Positions 9,027 through 18,502 of a stretch of DNA of 64,000 nt are shown piece after piece. The notes under the pieces were generated by a model. That model was not told where the DNA came from, ran no database searches, and saw nothing but the letters and a program-made list of their open reading frames with translations. Where the stretch lies: NCBI GenBank assembly GCA_025210375.1, contig JAOASB010000025.1:38641-102640 (forward strand). The letters are read 5' to 3'. The translations under genes and the position numbers were made by a program. This DNA comes from Maledivibacter sp. (GTDB taxonomy: Bacteria; Bacillota; Clostridia; Peptostreptococcales; Caminicellaceae). Numbering within the stretch: position 1 is the first letter of the stretch; each line of letters opens with the position of its first letter.

Positions 9027-10199
9027 CTAGATTTTTAATATATCCCTACCGGAAACCCTATTATCTATTTTAATAAAAAATCCAATGCACACTATTGCTA
9101 TCAAAAGCCCTACTGCTTCTATAAAAAATACTATATCTTTATTAATATATTGATATATGCTACCCCCTATTAGCGGTCCAATTATACCTCCTAAGCCAAC
9201 AATCAAATGATATAAGCCATATGACCTGCCCCTATTGCTATCTCCAGTTATTTCACTCACTAATGCCCTTTGTGCTGGAACACTCATCATACCTGAAGCA
9301 GTTATTAATGTATATAGAATGATAAAGGAATAATAATCTCTTGTAAAGGGTATTGAAAATGTAAATACTGCTTCCAATATCAATCCACCAATCATCAGCT
9401 TTTTCCTACCAAAGTTATCGGCCAATTTCCCAAGCTTTGAAGGAAGATACATAGATAATATGCCTCCGGGTATAAACATAAAGCTAATTAAGCTTAAATC
9501 CTTAGTAATATGATCCTTTAAATATATTACAAATATAGGCGTAGTTATTCCATTAGCCAAGGCCAAAATACCTATTATTATGAGATACTTAATAAATGTT
9601 TTATTGATCAAGACCTTAGCTTTTGTTTCTTTTCTTCCCTCTGTTAGGGTTTCTTTTATATCCTTTGAAGAAAAATAAAGGGCTAGTATGGAGGCAATAA
9701 AATATATGGCAAATATTAATTTAAAGGGATTATTGTCACTATGACAAAATAATATTGTGAATCCAATGAAGCTACCTATAAATCCTCCCCTATTGCCTTG
9801 TTGAGATATCATACCAAAATTAGTACTTCTATCATTGATATTACTAACATCCGAAACCATTGCATCTAAGCTTATATACATAAATGAAGCTGCTATACTT
9901 TGAAATATTCTGGCTATAAATAGAAATACGTAGGTCTCCCCCACTAGAAATAATAATCTAGTGAAGGCATATGTAGCCATACCGATTATGACCCCATTCT
10001 TTCTTCCCCTTTTATCTATCCATCTACCAACTAAGGGTCTCATGAAAATGCTAAACAAAGAAAAAACAGAAAAAAGCATACCTATCTCAACTGCATTAGA
10101 ACCTAGTTTTAATGCATATATAGGTAGTACTAAACCTAAAAAAAAGTTGGGAAGAGATACTAGGTATAAGGGCTTTTTTAACCCTTTTAATCTATCCAT
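9027..10199 (-). CDS. Major facilitator superfamily transporter
   Basis: 390 residues with about 12 membrane helices. MFS signatures are present: the loop 2-3 motif GRWIDKRGRKNG (G-x3-D-x2-GR-K type) and its echo GKLADNFGRKKLMIGG in the second half, plus the RIFQSIAASFMYISLDAM segment in helix 4-5. It most resembles the drug/sugar efflux group, but nothing in the sequence fixes the substrate. ATG start with GGAGGTG upstream. It stands alone, 97 bp downstream of the UbiB-like gene on the same strand. Confidence 0.85.
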   Translation of the reverse strand: MDRLKGLKKPLYLVSLPNFFLGLVLPIYALKLGSNAVEIGMLFSVFSLFSIFMRPLVGRWIDKRGRKNGVIIGMATYAFTRLLFLVGETYVFLFIARIFQSIAASFMYISLDAMVSDVSNINDRSTNFGMISQQGNRGGFIGSFIGFTILFCHSDNNPFKLIFAIYFIASILALYFSSKDIKETLTEGRKETKAKVLINKTFIKYLIIIGILALANGITTPIFVIYLKDHITKDLSLISFMFIPGGILSMYLPSKLGKLADNFGRKKLMIGGLILEAVFTFSIPFTRDYYSFIILYTLITASGMMSVPAQRALVSEITGDSNRGRSYGLYHLIVGLGGIIGPLIGGSIYQYINKDIVFFIEAVGLLIAIVCIGFFIKIDNRVSGRDILKI

Positions 10200-10296
10200 A
10201 AATTACACCTCCAGCTTTTATAGGTTTAGTATAATATACGAATAGTTATTTTACATCTCACTAAAGTAATGGTTTTGGTCACTATTACTTCTTATA

Positions 10297-11985
10297 TTAA
10301 AATCGTCCAGTTTTAAATATAGAAAATATCAACCATAAATACATAACTACAGCAGCAATTAATCCAAGCTTTAAAATCGACAAATTAAATAGATATGCTT
10401 CTGTTCCAACACTGGCAGCCATTCCAAAACCTATAATGAGTCCTGCTATAATAATACTTAAGGATAATAAAGCGATACTAAAAGAAACCTTATTGGTTAT
10501 TTTATCAAACCGTTTTAAAATTTTATTAGTGCTTTCAAGCTCAAAATGCAAAGTATAATCTTCATCCTCGATTTTTTTAAAAAAATTGAGAATAAAATTG
10601 GGGAAATCCTTTAAAAGACTACTATAATCCAATATCCCCTCTTGTATATCCTTCTTGATTGTTTTTGGCGAAAATATGTTGAACATAAGTTTCTTAGCAA
10701 TGGGCTCAGCAACTTCTAATATATTTAACTCTGGGTCAAGTCTTTCAACAACACCTTCCGTAGTCCCTAAAGTTTTTACTAACATGGTAAACTCATTAGG
10801 CATTTTTATGTTATATTTAAATGCCAAGTCAAAAATTTTATTAAAAATCTCAGTTAGCTTTATTTCATTTAACGGCAATTCAATATACTCATCCCTTAGA
10901 CTGTCTATTTCATATTGCAGCTTTTTTATTTCTGAGCGTTTAGTCATTACATTTAACTCCGTTATAGCTTCAACTATAAGCTTACTATTTCTAAAAGCGA
11001 CTCCTAATAATATCTTTAAAAACTGCTTCCTTCTCTCCCCCTTTAATTTCCCAATCATTCCAAAATCCAAGAATGCAACTTTGTTATCAGGTAAAACCAT
11101 AATATTTCCTGGATGGGGGTCCCCATGATAGATTCCATCCCGTAATATCTGCTCAAGTATTGATTTTGAAATGGTTCTTGCAATACCCTTAGTATCTATA
11201 TTTTCTTTTTTTAATAATTCAGCTTTACTTAAGCTAATCCCATCTATATATTCTAGGGTTAATATACATCTGGTTGTATAATCCCAGTAAACCGACGGAA
11301 TAATAATTTGTCTATCCTTTGATAAATTTGCTTTAAAGGTCTCTGTATTTTCTCCCTCTACTCTAAAATCTAATTCATTCTTTAATATATTCTCAAATTC
11401 CTTTACCATAGTAGTAAAATTATATAATTTGCCATACTTTGTATGTGTATCAATAAACCCGGCCAAATCCTTTAGTATTCTCATATCCTCTTCTATCTTT
11501 ATTTCTATCCTCGGTCTTTGTATCTTTACCACGGCTTGTTTGCCATCCCTTAGTTTTGCTAAATGTACTTGACCTATGGAAGCCGCTGCCAAAGGCTTTT
11601 CATCAAAATTAATGAAGATATCTTCTAACTTTTCCCCTAGTTCATACTCAACACATGCTTTAGCTTCTTCAAAGGAAAAGGGTAAAGCATTATCATGAAG
11701 TTTTTCTAATTCATTTATAATATCTTCAGATAATATATCTGGTCTGATACTCACTATTTGACCCAATTTTATAAAGGTTGGCCCAAGTTCCTCTAATGCC
11801 AATCTGAGCCGCTGGCCAATTGATTGTTGTATATCTTTCTCTTCTTTATTCATTATTTTCTTTTTTATATCTAGGTACTTTAAAATTCCCAGTTGATCTA
11901 ACAATGTCCCGAAGCCATGTTTTATAAAAACTCTAGCTATTTCTTTATATCTCTTTATATGTTTATATCGATTGATTTTTATCAA
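10297..11985 (-). CDS. ABC1/UbiB (AarF) family atypical protein kinase
   Basis: 562 residues. The family's own motifs are clear: KLGQ in LGPTFIKLGQIVSIRPDI (about residue 75), the alanine-rich nucleotide loop AAASIGQVH, the VAL-type lysine in AVVKIQRP, catalytic HGDPHPGNI and the metal-binding DFGMIG. Two C-terminal membrane helices anchor it (SIALLSLSIIIAGLIIGFGMA and LKLGLIAAVVMYLWLIF). UbiB relatives support isoprenoid/quinone metabolism in proteobacteria; the role in clostridia is open. The start is a TTG (M-IKINRYK) with a weak ribosome site; no better start is visible. Confidence 0.9.
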   Translation of the reverse strand: MIKINRYKHIKRYKEIARVFIKHGFGTLLDQLGILKYLDIKKKIMNKEEKDIQQSIGQRLRLALEELGPTFIKLGQIVSIRPDILSEDIINELEKLHDNALPFSFEEAKACVEYELGEKLEDIFINFDEKPLAAASIGQVHLAKLRDGKQAVVKIQRPRIEIKIEEDMRILKDLAGFIDTHTKYGKLYNFTTMVKEFENILKNELDFRVEGENTETFKANLSKDRQIIIPSVYWDYTTRCILTLEYIDGISLSKAELLKKENIDTKGIARTISKSILEQILRDGIYHGDPHPGNIMVLPDNKVAFLDFGMIGKLKGERRKQFLKILLGVAFRNSKLIVEAITELNVMTKRSEIKKLQYEIDSLRDEYIELPLNEIKLTEIFNKIFDLAFKYNIKMPNEFTMLVKTLGTTEGVVERLDPELNILEVAEPIAKKLMFNIFSPKTIKKDIQEGILDYSSLLKDFPNFILNFFKKIEDEDYTLHFELESTNKILKRFDKITNKVSFSIALLSLSIIIAGLIIGFGMAASVGTEAYLFNLSILKLGLIAAVVMYLWLIFSIFKTGRF

Positions 11986-12178
11986 TTCTTATCACAACCT
12001 ATTAATAAATAATATCCAATAATTCTCATATATGTCCTAAGAGCATTATAGTACTTTATCTAAGACACTTTGGATTATTATCCTTAATATTATCTTCATT
12101 TCGGAAAATTATTATATCATTTAGTATATTAGCATAAAAAAATTTTGATTTTTTGTTTTATATAGTAATTTACTTTGA

Positions 12179-12835
12179 TCATTTCATATTTTTATTAATA
12201 TAAAGGGCCAATTGGGTTCTATCCCTTAGCTCCAATTTACCTAATATTCTCGTTAAATGATTTTTTACAGTTCCTTCAGTTATAAAAAGCACTTTACCAA
12301 TCTCCCTATTACTTTTTCCATCGGCTACCAGGTTTGATATTTCTAGCTCCCTTGGAGTTAGATTCTTTATGGATTTTTCAATTTCTCGATTATCATCTAT
12401 TTCATTATGGTTGCTTATATTATTAAAGGCCCTTACAACCTTTGTGGCTATTTCTGGCTGTAAAAGTACATTCCCTTTATATACCTCTTTTATAGCCTTT
12501 ATAATCTCATCGGATTTTACATCCTTTAGCATATATCCATCGGCACCATACTTTAAACCTTCAAAAATATATTCATCTTCATTAAAGGTAGTCAATATCA
12601 GAATCTTAACCGCCGGAAATTTTTCTTTAATAATTTTAGTGGCTTCAACTCCATTAAGCACAGGCATCCTAATATCCATAAGAATTACATCGGGATTAAC
12701 CCTACTTAACATATCAATTGCTTCCTCACCATTAACAGCCTCTCCAACAACCTCTATATCCTCACTAAGACTTAATATCATTTTTAAGCCATCCCTTATA
12801 AGCCCTTGATCATCCACAATCATAACCCTTATCAT
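12179..12835 (-). CDS. NarL/LuxR-type response regulator
   Basis: 218 residues. Receiver domain at 1-120, with the acidic pocket in MIVDD, the phosphoacceptor Asp in DVILMDIRMP (near 54), a switch Thr in LILTTF and the Lys in MLKDVKS. The LuxR-type helix-turn-helix is at about 150-210 (LTPRELEISNLVADGKSNREIG, GTVKNHLTRILGKLELRDR). Its start overlaps the stop of the kinase gene by 4 bp, so the two are translationally coupled and form a cognate pair. No obvious target gene lies downstream on the same strand. Confidence 0.95.
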   Translation of the reverse strand: MIRVMIVDDQGLIRDGLKMILSLSEDIEVVGEAVNGEEAIDMLSRVNPDVILMDIRMPVLNGVEATKIIKEKFPAVKILILTTFNEDEYIFEGLKYGADGYMLKDVKSDEIIKAIKEVYKGNVLLQPEIATKVVRAFNNISNHNEIDDNREIEKSIKNLTPRELEISNLVADGKSNREIGKVLFITEGTVKNHLTRILGKLELRDRTQLALYINKNMK

Positions 12836-14019
12836 ACTACTGTCTTAACCTCCTTTAAAGGTATATAAGCATCTATCGAAAATCCTTCATGTATCCTGCT
12901 ACTAAATGTGACCCTTCCACCTACTAAATCTATCCTTTTCTCAATATTACCAAGGCCATTTCCCATGGCTATTTCTTCTAATCCCACGCCATTATCCTTT
13001 ATTTTAAACTCTATACCATCATTTTTGTAAAATATATCTATTGAAATTTCTGTGGCTTTTCCATGTCTAATCCCATTAGTCAATCCCTCCTGAACAGTCC
13101 TATATATTATATTTTTTATATCTGGAGAAATGTTTTCTATGGATTCTTCTAAAGCAAGTCTTATTTTTATACCTTCATTAATTATAAAATTATCTATTAG
13201 TTCATTTATTGATGTCTTCAAACCCTTGGAATGTTCTTCCTCCTTTAGTGCATAAACAGCCCTCCTTAACCCCTCCATGCTGCCCCTGGCTAAGCTTTGA
13301 CATTTTGATATCATGACTTTAGTTTTTTCAGTATCTTTATCCACTACATTTTCCAAAAAATCTAAATGCATTATAAGTGCCGTAAGAGAATGTCCCAGTG
13401 AGTCATGTATTTCAGATGCTACTCTATTTCTTTCCTTGGCTATGGTTAATTCTTCAACCTTTGATGAATATTCTTTGAGCTTATCATAGGCCCGATTAAG
13501 CTCATCATTTAGGTTCTGTGCATCAATTCTTCCCTTCCATTCAGCTCTAATATATAGGAATATACAAATACCCATTATATAGAACAATGTGCTTTGCAAA
13601 AAATCCAATCCATTTTTTCTCCAATAATCAGCTAAAAATATATGGTATATTACATCATTTGAGTAAATATGTCTACTACCTAAGAAAATGAGAATATGGG
13701 TTATCAGAAATATTTTTAGAACTTTTTTATTGAAGAATATTAACATTTCAAAAAGAAGGGCATAAAAATAGAAATCATTATATGTAAACAAAAACCATAC
13801 TCCAATAATAAATGAAATTAAAAAAGAAATATAATATTTATTATAGTATCTATAGAAAAATTTATATCTAAGATAATCATTTATGATTAAAGCAATAAAA
13901 ACTCCTATCACACAAAATGCTTTTAAAGACATATATTCAAAACTTAAAAATAAGTTTATACAAATTATACATATTATTACATTCTTAATATAAAAAGCAT
14001 ATCGACTATACTTGTACAT
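12832..14019 (-). CDS. Sensor histidine kinase (HisKA_3 family)
   Basis: 395 residues. The N-terminal 160 residues hold five or six membrane helices with hardly any external domain, suggesting sensing within or at the membrane. A short coiled linker leads to the dimerisation/phosphoacceptor box EIHDSLGHSLTALIMHLD (His near 205) and a HATPase domain with QEGLTNGIRHGKA, KDNGVGLEE and GNGLGNIEKRI. ATG start with AAAGGAG upstream. The stop overlaps the response regulator start. This is the NarL/DesK-type pairing. Confidence 0.93.
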   Translation of the reverse strand: MYKYSRYAFYIKNVIICIICINLFLSFEYMSLKAFCVIGVFIALIINDYLRYKFFYRYYNKYYISFLISFIIGVWFLFTYNDFYFYALLFEMLIFFNKKVLKIFLITHILIFLGSRHIYSNDVIYHIFLADYWRKNGLDFLQSTLFYIMGICIFLYIRAEWKGRIDAQNLNDELNRAYDKLKEYSSKVEELTIAKERNRVASEIHDSLGHSLTALIMHLDFLENVVDKDTEKTKVMISKCQSLARGSMEGLRRAVYALKEEEHSKGLKTSINELIDNFIINEGIKIRLALEESIENISPDIKNIIYRTVQEGLTNGIRHGKATEISIDIFYKNDGIEFKIKDNGVGLEEIAMGNGLGNIEKRIDLVGGRVTFSSRIHEGFSIDAYIPLKEVKTVV

Positions 14020-14101
14020 TTAAATTCTCCTTTATATAGCTTTACTTTATTATATCAAAATTTCTAGTTGGCTTTTAATTTAGCTTTGATAAATCATAAA
14101 A

Positions 14102-14225
14102 AGGAGTGTCCCAGAATGACGAATTTCTTTGTCATTTAAAATCCTACCGACTTGGCGGGTACATCAGTACTAGCTAAGGGTTAAAATTTCAAAACATCGA
14201 ACTCGATTCATTCTAAAACACTCCA
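14102..14225. repeat. Inverted-repeat element D
   Basis: 124 bp bounded by GGAGTGTCCCAGAATGA and TCATTCTAAAACACTCC, which pair over 17 positions with few mismatches. The interior includes a CTACCGACTTGGCGGGTA hairpin. It lies in the gap between the activase operon and the histidine kinase. Only this copy was found in the window; its form is that of a MITE or a complex terminator. Confidence 0.55.
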
Positions 14226-14265
14226 TATCTAATCTCTGGAGATTATCCTTTAGAAATTATCAAAC

Positions 14266-15369
14266 CTAAGATAAAACTTCTTCATATTGCTTTTTTTCCT
14301 TTCTATTTCTCAGTAAATCAATAAATGCCTCTAGTCTAGTAAGATATCCTCCTTCTCCAGTCATTTCATCTATAATTAGGGTTAAAACAGGAATATTATT
14401 ATCAACTTGTATACTTGGCATAAGGCTCATTGCAACGATCTCCGGCATACAGGTAAAGGGCATCAATTGTATCACTCCATCGTATCCCCTTTGAGAATAC
14501 AATACTGTATTCCCTACGGTTTCCCTGGCATGACCTCCAATACACGTTTTAACATAGGGCTTAGCAGCTTCCCATATTTTTGCTTCCTTTGATAGCCCTA
14601 GGCTTCTGTAAAATAGCATATCCGTAATCCACTCCCCTGTTGAAAGGGATTTATGAACCTCTACTCCCATCTTGTTTAACTTTTTACCTATATCTAAATT
14701 AGAGAAATCCTCTATGACTGTATATATCTCACCAACTAGTCCTATCTTTAAAACATCTCTATTTCTATCTAATGGTACTTCTTGTATTGCTCCTAAAGCA
14801 TTATTCAAATGATTTATCATTTCCTTTGAGCCTATACTTGCCTCTAGATTTTTAATAACACCATTATATATATCATCAATTTTATTTTCACTAATTTCAT
14901 AGGGTCTTATTTCAAGCACCATTTCTTCAAGTTTATTTAATTTTTTCAATATAGTAATTGCATTTTTTAGGCTTTTCCCTATTTTTATAACATTTTTCGT
15001 ATTAGCTAGTTTACTAATACGGCGAAGAAGCTCGCTTTTATCTCCCTGGGGAGCTTCTATGACAACTATGTCCACATCGTATCCTAGATCCTTTAGTATC
15101 TCCCTTTGAACCTCACAATAGTAACCAAATCTACATGGCCCACAGCCCCCGGTTATAACTATTGTATCTGCTCCTTTCTCTATACTCTCTAAATAATTAC
15201 CCAGAGTAATTTTGAGGGGTAAGCATATCAATTCTGGAGAATATTTTGTTCCAAGTTCTAAAGTTTTTTTACTGCATCTTGGGGGTACTATTGTTTCTAC
15301 TCCTAAATCATCAAACATTGCTTTAATGGGTATGTACGAATTACCTATATGCGGAAAGGTTATTTTCAT
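14266..15369 (-). CDS. Acyl-CoA dehydratase activase-related protein, third gene (2-hydroxyglutaryl-CoA dehydratase-like fold)
   Basis: 367 residues. Related to the C-terminal part of large activase-related proteins and to the dehydratase D subunit fold: MKITFPHIGNSYIPIKAMF, the cysteine-bearing CLPLKITLGN, the ITGGCGPCRFGYYCEVQ cluster (three Cys plus one, likely Fe-S) and the C-terminal IDEMTGEGGYLTRLEAFIDLL. GCIGGHARETVG-like sequence lies near residue 285. The ATG start has GGAGGAAAAAGC upstream and lies 29 bp inside the preceding gene, so translation is coupled. Exact reaction unknown; it belongs functionally with its two upstream neighbours. Confidence 0.8.
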   Translation of the reverse strand: MKITFPHIGNSYIPIKAMFDDLGVETIVPPRCSKKTLELGTKYSPELICLPLKITLGNYLESIEKGADTIVITGGCGPCRFGYYCEVQREILKDLGYDVDIVVIEAPQGDKSELLRRISKLANTKNVIKIGKSLKNAITILKKLNKLEEMVLEIRPYEISENKIDDIYNGVIKNLEASIGSKEMINHLNNALGAIQEVPLDRNRDVLKIGLVGEIYTVIEDFSNLDIGKKLNKMGVEVHKSLSTGEWITDMLFYRSLGLSKEAKIWEAAKPYVKTCIGGHARETVGNTVLYSQRGYDGVIQLMPFTCMPEIVAMSLMPSIQVDNNIPVLTLIIDEMTGEGGYLTRLEAFIDLLRNRKEKKQYEEVLS

Positions 15370-16333
15370 GCTTTTTCCTCCATCTAATCATATCTACAAA
15401 TGCTTCGATCCTAGTATCCACTCCTGCTTCTCCAGTATGTTCATCTATAGTCAACAAAGTAAAGGGCTTGTTGCAGCTCCTTCTTATTTTTCTTTCTACA
15501 ATATCTGCTATAACAGAATCTAATCCGCATCCAAAGGATGATAAGTAGATAATACCGCAAACTTCATTATCCTCTATAGCATGAAGTGCAGTCCCAAATA
15601 TTATTCTTCCAAAGCTCCAAAACATCTTCTTATCTAAAGTCTGTGCTTTTTGATTAATAACGTCTTTATCTAAAGTTTCACAAGTTAAAACCGAAAGATT
15701 ATATCCCCTAAGCTTTTTGATTATATCCATACTTGAATATGGATCATATATATTGTAAGGATGCCCTAGGATTAAAACTTTTTCTTTATTATTCACTTTA
15801 TTTTCTTGCCTTGTTCTATGATTATTTAGTATATCCATAGGCAAAAGTCCTTCTTTTATCAGTGAATTATATTCATTATATTGTTTAAGGGCCTCTTCAA
15901 AGGCTTTTTTTATTTTATTTTTATCCTTAGTAATATACCGCCCTATTTCTATGATAGTTCTATTCAAACTTTCATTAGATTTTCTAAAATCTATATCAGT
16001 ATCAATAATCTTAGGTAAATCCTTTATATTATACTTTATCATCTCGGGCAGACCACAAAATTTTGGACATATATATTCGTATTTATTAATACTTATTATC
16101 CTTGGTATAAAGATAAAATCCACTTTATCCTTTAAATATAAAACATGCCCATGAAATATTTTTACAGGCAAGCAAGCTTCATCAACGGTGCTTTTTACTC
16201 CATTATCTATAATTCCCTTATTTGTTTTTTTTGATATTACAACCTGGGCACCTAGGTTCTCAAAAAAGGATATCCATAGACTATGGTACTCATAAAAAAG
16301 AAGTGCCCTAGGAATTCCTACTTTTATAGACAT
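15341..16333 (-). CDS. Acyl-CoA dehydratase activase-related protein, second gene (DUF2229-like)
   Basis: 330 residues. The opening IGIPRALLFYE-type sequence (KVGIPRALLFYEYHSLW) and EACLPVKIFHGHVLYLKDKVDFIFIPR are the hallmark of DUF2229, a domain related to the 2-hydroxyacyl-CoA dehydratase D component. The segment YICPKFCGLPEMI carries two Cys, SFGCGLDSVIAD one more, and the end LTIDEHTGEAGVDTRIEAFVDMI mirrors the downstream gene. In many clostridia these domains are one very large fused protein; here they are separate genes. It overlaps the downstream gene by 29 bp and follows the activase by 75 bp. Confidence 0.82.
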   Translation of the reverse strand: MSIKVGIPRALLFYEYHSLWISFFENLGAQVVISKKTNKGIIDNGVKSTVDEACLPVKIFHGHVLYLKDKVDFIFIPRIISINKYEYICPKFCGLPEMIKYNIKDLPKIIDTDIDFRKSNESLNRTIIEIGRYITKDKNKIKKAFEEALKQYNEYNSLIKEGLLPMDILNNHRTRQENKVNNKEKVLILGHPYNIYDPYSSMDIIKKLRGYNLSVLTCETLDKDVINQKAQTLDKKMFWSFGRIIFGTALHAIEDNEVCGIIYLSSFGCGLDSVIADIVERKIRRSCNKPFTLLTIDEHTGEAGVDTRIEAFVDMIRWRKKHENNLSAYR

Positions 16334-16408
16334 AACTTACCTCCATTATTCTACTTAGACTGTTGTTTACTTTACTGACAACATGAATATATTAAAGCTA
16401 CCACCTAT

Positions 16409-17395
16409 TTATGCTAGTTTTTCATCATCTTGTCTAATCTTAGCATTGCTCCATCGACCGCATTTATCTCCCCACCTAGCTACTAGCTTTCCATCCCTAT
16501 AAAATTCAACTACCTCACACATATTAGGACAGTTTTCACATTCAAAGCTTTTAACATTGAAGCTACTGTCGGCTACCTCTAATCCTAAAAATTTGGTTTT
16601 CCCTGTTTTATCAACTTCATTCTTAGCTAAAAGACATGCCCCAATTGCTCCCATAACCTTGGCAAACTTAGGAACTATAATCTCACACCCAAGCATTTTT
16701 TCGAATGCCCTTTTTATTCCTATATTAGCGGCAACTCCTCCCTGAAAAATGACAGGAGCCTTTATCTCCTTCCCTTTCCCAAGATTATTTAGATAGTTCC
16801 TTGCCATGGCTTCACAAAGTCCATTAATGATATCCTCTTGATTGTGTCCAAGCTGCTGCTTATGTATCATGTCTGATTCTGCAAACACTGCACATCTACC
16901 TGCTATCCGAACTGGAGCCTTAGATTTTAATGCAAGGCTTCCAAAATCCTGTATAGGAATACCTAGTCTTTCCGCTTGTCTATCTAAAAATGATCCTGTC
17001 CCCGCTGCACAAACTGTATTCATAGCAAAATCATATACAATTCCATCCCTTAGTAGAATAATTTTTGAATCCTGTCCACCTATTTCAATGATAGTTTTCA
17101 CATCAGGTATAATATTTAATGCAGCTATACCATGGGCTGTTATTTCATTTTTAGCTATATCAGCCCCCAGCATAGTAGCAGCTAAATATCTTCCGCTACC
17201 AGTAGTTCCCAGTCCTAGTATCTGAATATCCTTATCCAATCTTCCCTTCATTTCCTTCAATGCATTTTTCAAAGCTTCTATGGGTTTCCCCTTTGTTCTT
17301 ATATATAAAGTATCCATTATATTTTTATTTTGGTCCATAGCAACAATATTTGTGCTGACCGAACCCACATCAACGCCAAGATAACACTCTTTCAT
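16409..17395 (-). CDS. Acyl-CoA dehydratase activase, HgdC/BcrAD-BadFG family ATPase
   Basis: 328 residues. An ASKHA-fold ATPase that carries a 4Fe-4S cluster at its dimer interface and drives an electron into a 2-hydroxyacyl-CoA dehydratase with ATP hydrolysis. Seen: phosphate 1 loop LGVDVGSVSTN, GLGTTGSGRY, EIGGQDSKII, the first cluster Cys in NTVCAAGTGSFLDRQAERL, the second in GRCAVFAESD, and FQGGVAANIG. The C-terminal tail with CENCPNMCEVV and CGRW adds four or more cysteines not present in the shortest HgdC proteins. First gene of a three-gene operon; ATG with GGAGGG upstream. Confidence 0.9.
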   Translation of the reverse strand: MKECYLGVDVGSVSTNIVAMDQNKNIMDTLYIRTKGKPIEALKNALKEMKGRLDKDIQILGLGTTGSGRYLAATMLGADIAKNEITAHGIAALNIIPDVKTIIEIGGQDSKIILLRDGIVYDFAMNTVCAAGTGSFLDRQAERLGIPIQDFGSLALKSKAPVRIAGRCAVFAESDMIHKQQLGHNQEDIINGLCEAMARNYLNNLGKGKEIKAPVIFQGGVAANIGIKRAFEKMLGCEIIVPKFAKVMGAIGACLLAKNEVDKTGKTKFLGLEVADSSFNVKSFECENCPNMCEVVEFYRDGKLVARWGDKCGRWSNAKIRQDDEKLA

Positions 17396-17442
17396 CTTTG
17401 CTACCCTCCATTTTATTTATATCATTAGCTTTAAGCACATTC

Positions 17443-17581
17443 AAAAAATAAACTAGTCATCTTACTCGTCCTTTTGATTCTTCTCCCCCATATTCGATTA
17501 CTTACATACAGTGAGTATGCATGTGACTGAGTACCTAGAAAATAATCAAAATCACTTCCCAACTTGACTTGTTTATTTTTT
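17443..17581. repeat. Hairpin element A, copy 2
   Basis: Ends AAAAAATAAACTAGTC and GACTTGTTTATTTTTT are inverted repeats, and the arms pair almost throughout. It fills most of the gap between a DUF421 gene and the activase operon and is closest in sequence to copies 1 and 3. Confidence 0.82.
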
Positions 17582-17626
17582 CATATGCCTTATATTATTG
17601 ACAAAAATACAAAAATTAATCATCCT

Positions 17627-18307
17627 CTACTTTTTTAATGGTACAAAATGCATTCCCTCATCATCTTTCCATTCAGCATAGAATACTTCCTTGGCATCAC
17701 TAAAGCCTTGTTGATTCAATTGATTTTGCAACCATTTTTTGTCGAATCCAGAATCCATAACATTATCCCATAGAATTTTTCCATCACTAATTAATGTAAC
17801 CGGTAAGCATACGGGTTTTTCAGCCAAATTTAAATCATCGGCTGTAGGCTGAGTATATTTAAAATTTTTGAGAACACTTAGTTTCCCATTTGCCTCTAAT
17901 AAAGCATATTCTACCTCACGTACAGAAAATACATCCTTCTGCCTAAGTAGGTTTTCCAGTTCATTAATATCTATCTTATTCTTCTTTAGCTCCTTTCTAT
18001 CGATCATGCCATGACGTATGACTATGGAAGGATTTCCTTCTAAAAATCCCCTGAGGCTTAAAAACTTTTGTGAAAGTAATTCAACCAAAAGCATTAATAC
18101 CGCCCATAGGGATAGCGTGCCTAGGATATAGGTTATCCCAATATCCCTATCATATATTGCATTGCCTAATAATTCCCCCAGTACAATTGCAGAAATAAAG
18201 TCGAATGGAGTAATCTGGCTGAGCTGTCTTCGTCCAATAACTTTGGTAATAAGGAACAGTGCCATGAATCCTAAAATCAATTCCCCAGCTGTATTCATAA
18301 ACCTCAT
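17627..18307 (-). CDS. DUF421 (YetF-like) membrane protein, paralogue 1
   Basis: Three N-terminal membrane helices are followed by the DUF421 cytoplasmic domain. Diagnostic stretches are SQITPFDFISAIVLGELLGNAIYD, EGNPSIVIRHGMID, ELENLLRQKDVFSVREVEYALLE and the C-terminal LPVTLISDGKIL. YetF-type proteins are implicated in spore or envelope functions in bacilli, without a firm activity. A reading frame extends upstream to 18367, but those 20 residues are encoded partly inside inverted-repeat element C1. The ATG at 18307, preceded by AAGGAG, gives the same N-terminus pattern as the paralogue at 18503, so I prefer it. Confidence 0.85.
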   Translation of the reverse strand: MRFMNTAGELILGFMALFLITKVIGRRQLSQITPFDFISAIVLGELLGNAIYDRDIGITYILGTLSLWAVLMLLVELLSQKFLSLRGFLEGNPSIVIRHGMIDRKELKKNKIDINELENLLRQKDVFSVREVEYALLEANGKLSVLKNFKYTQPTADDLNLAEKPVCLPVTLISDGKILWDNVMDSGFDKKWLQNQLNQQGFSDAKEVFYAEWKDDEGMHFVPLKK

Positions 18308-18330
18308 ATTTGCCAATATCTCCTTCTTTA

Positions 18331-18496
18331 AACCCATATTATTCATAGAATGTTTGAAAAAGTGCAAGTAGTTTTGATTTCTAAGAGGTTTATCAAGTTC
18401 GAAGGCATACCTAGACGGTACGTTGAGAATTTGATGGATGTCTTAGAAACAAAAGGACGTAGCAGAGTTTTAAATTTTCTATGAATAATATGGGTT
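18331..18496 (-). repeat. Inverted-repeat element C, copy 1
   Basis: 166 bp bounded by a perfect 20-bp inverted repeat, AACCCATATTATTCATAGAA at 18331-18350 and its complement at 18477-18496. Read on the minus strand it aligns with 20830-20990, including TTGTTTCTA and TTAGAAATCAAAA inner arms. It fills the gap between the two DUF421 paralogues and ends about 9 bp before the AAGGAG of the downstream one. It has no coding capacity. Confidence 0.85.
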
Positions 18497-18502
18497 GAAA
18501 TA

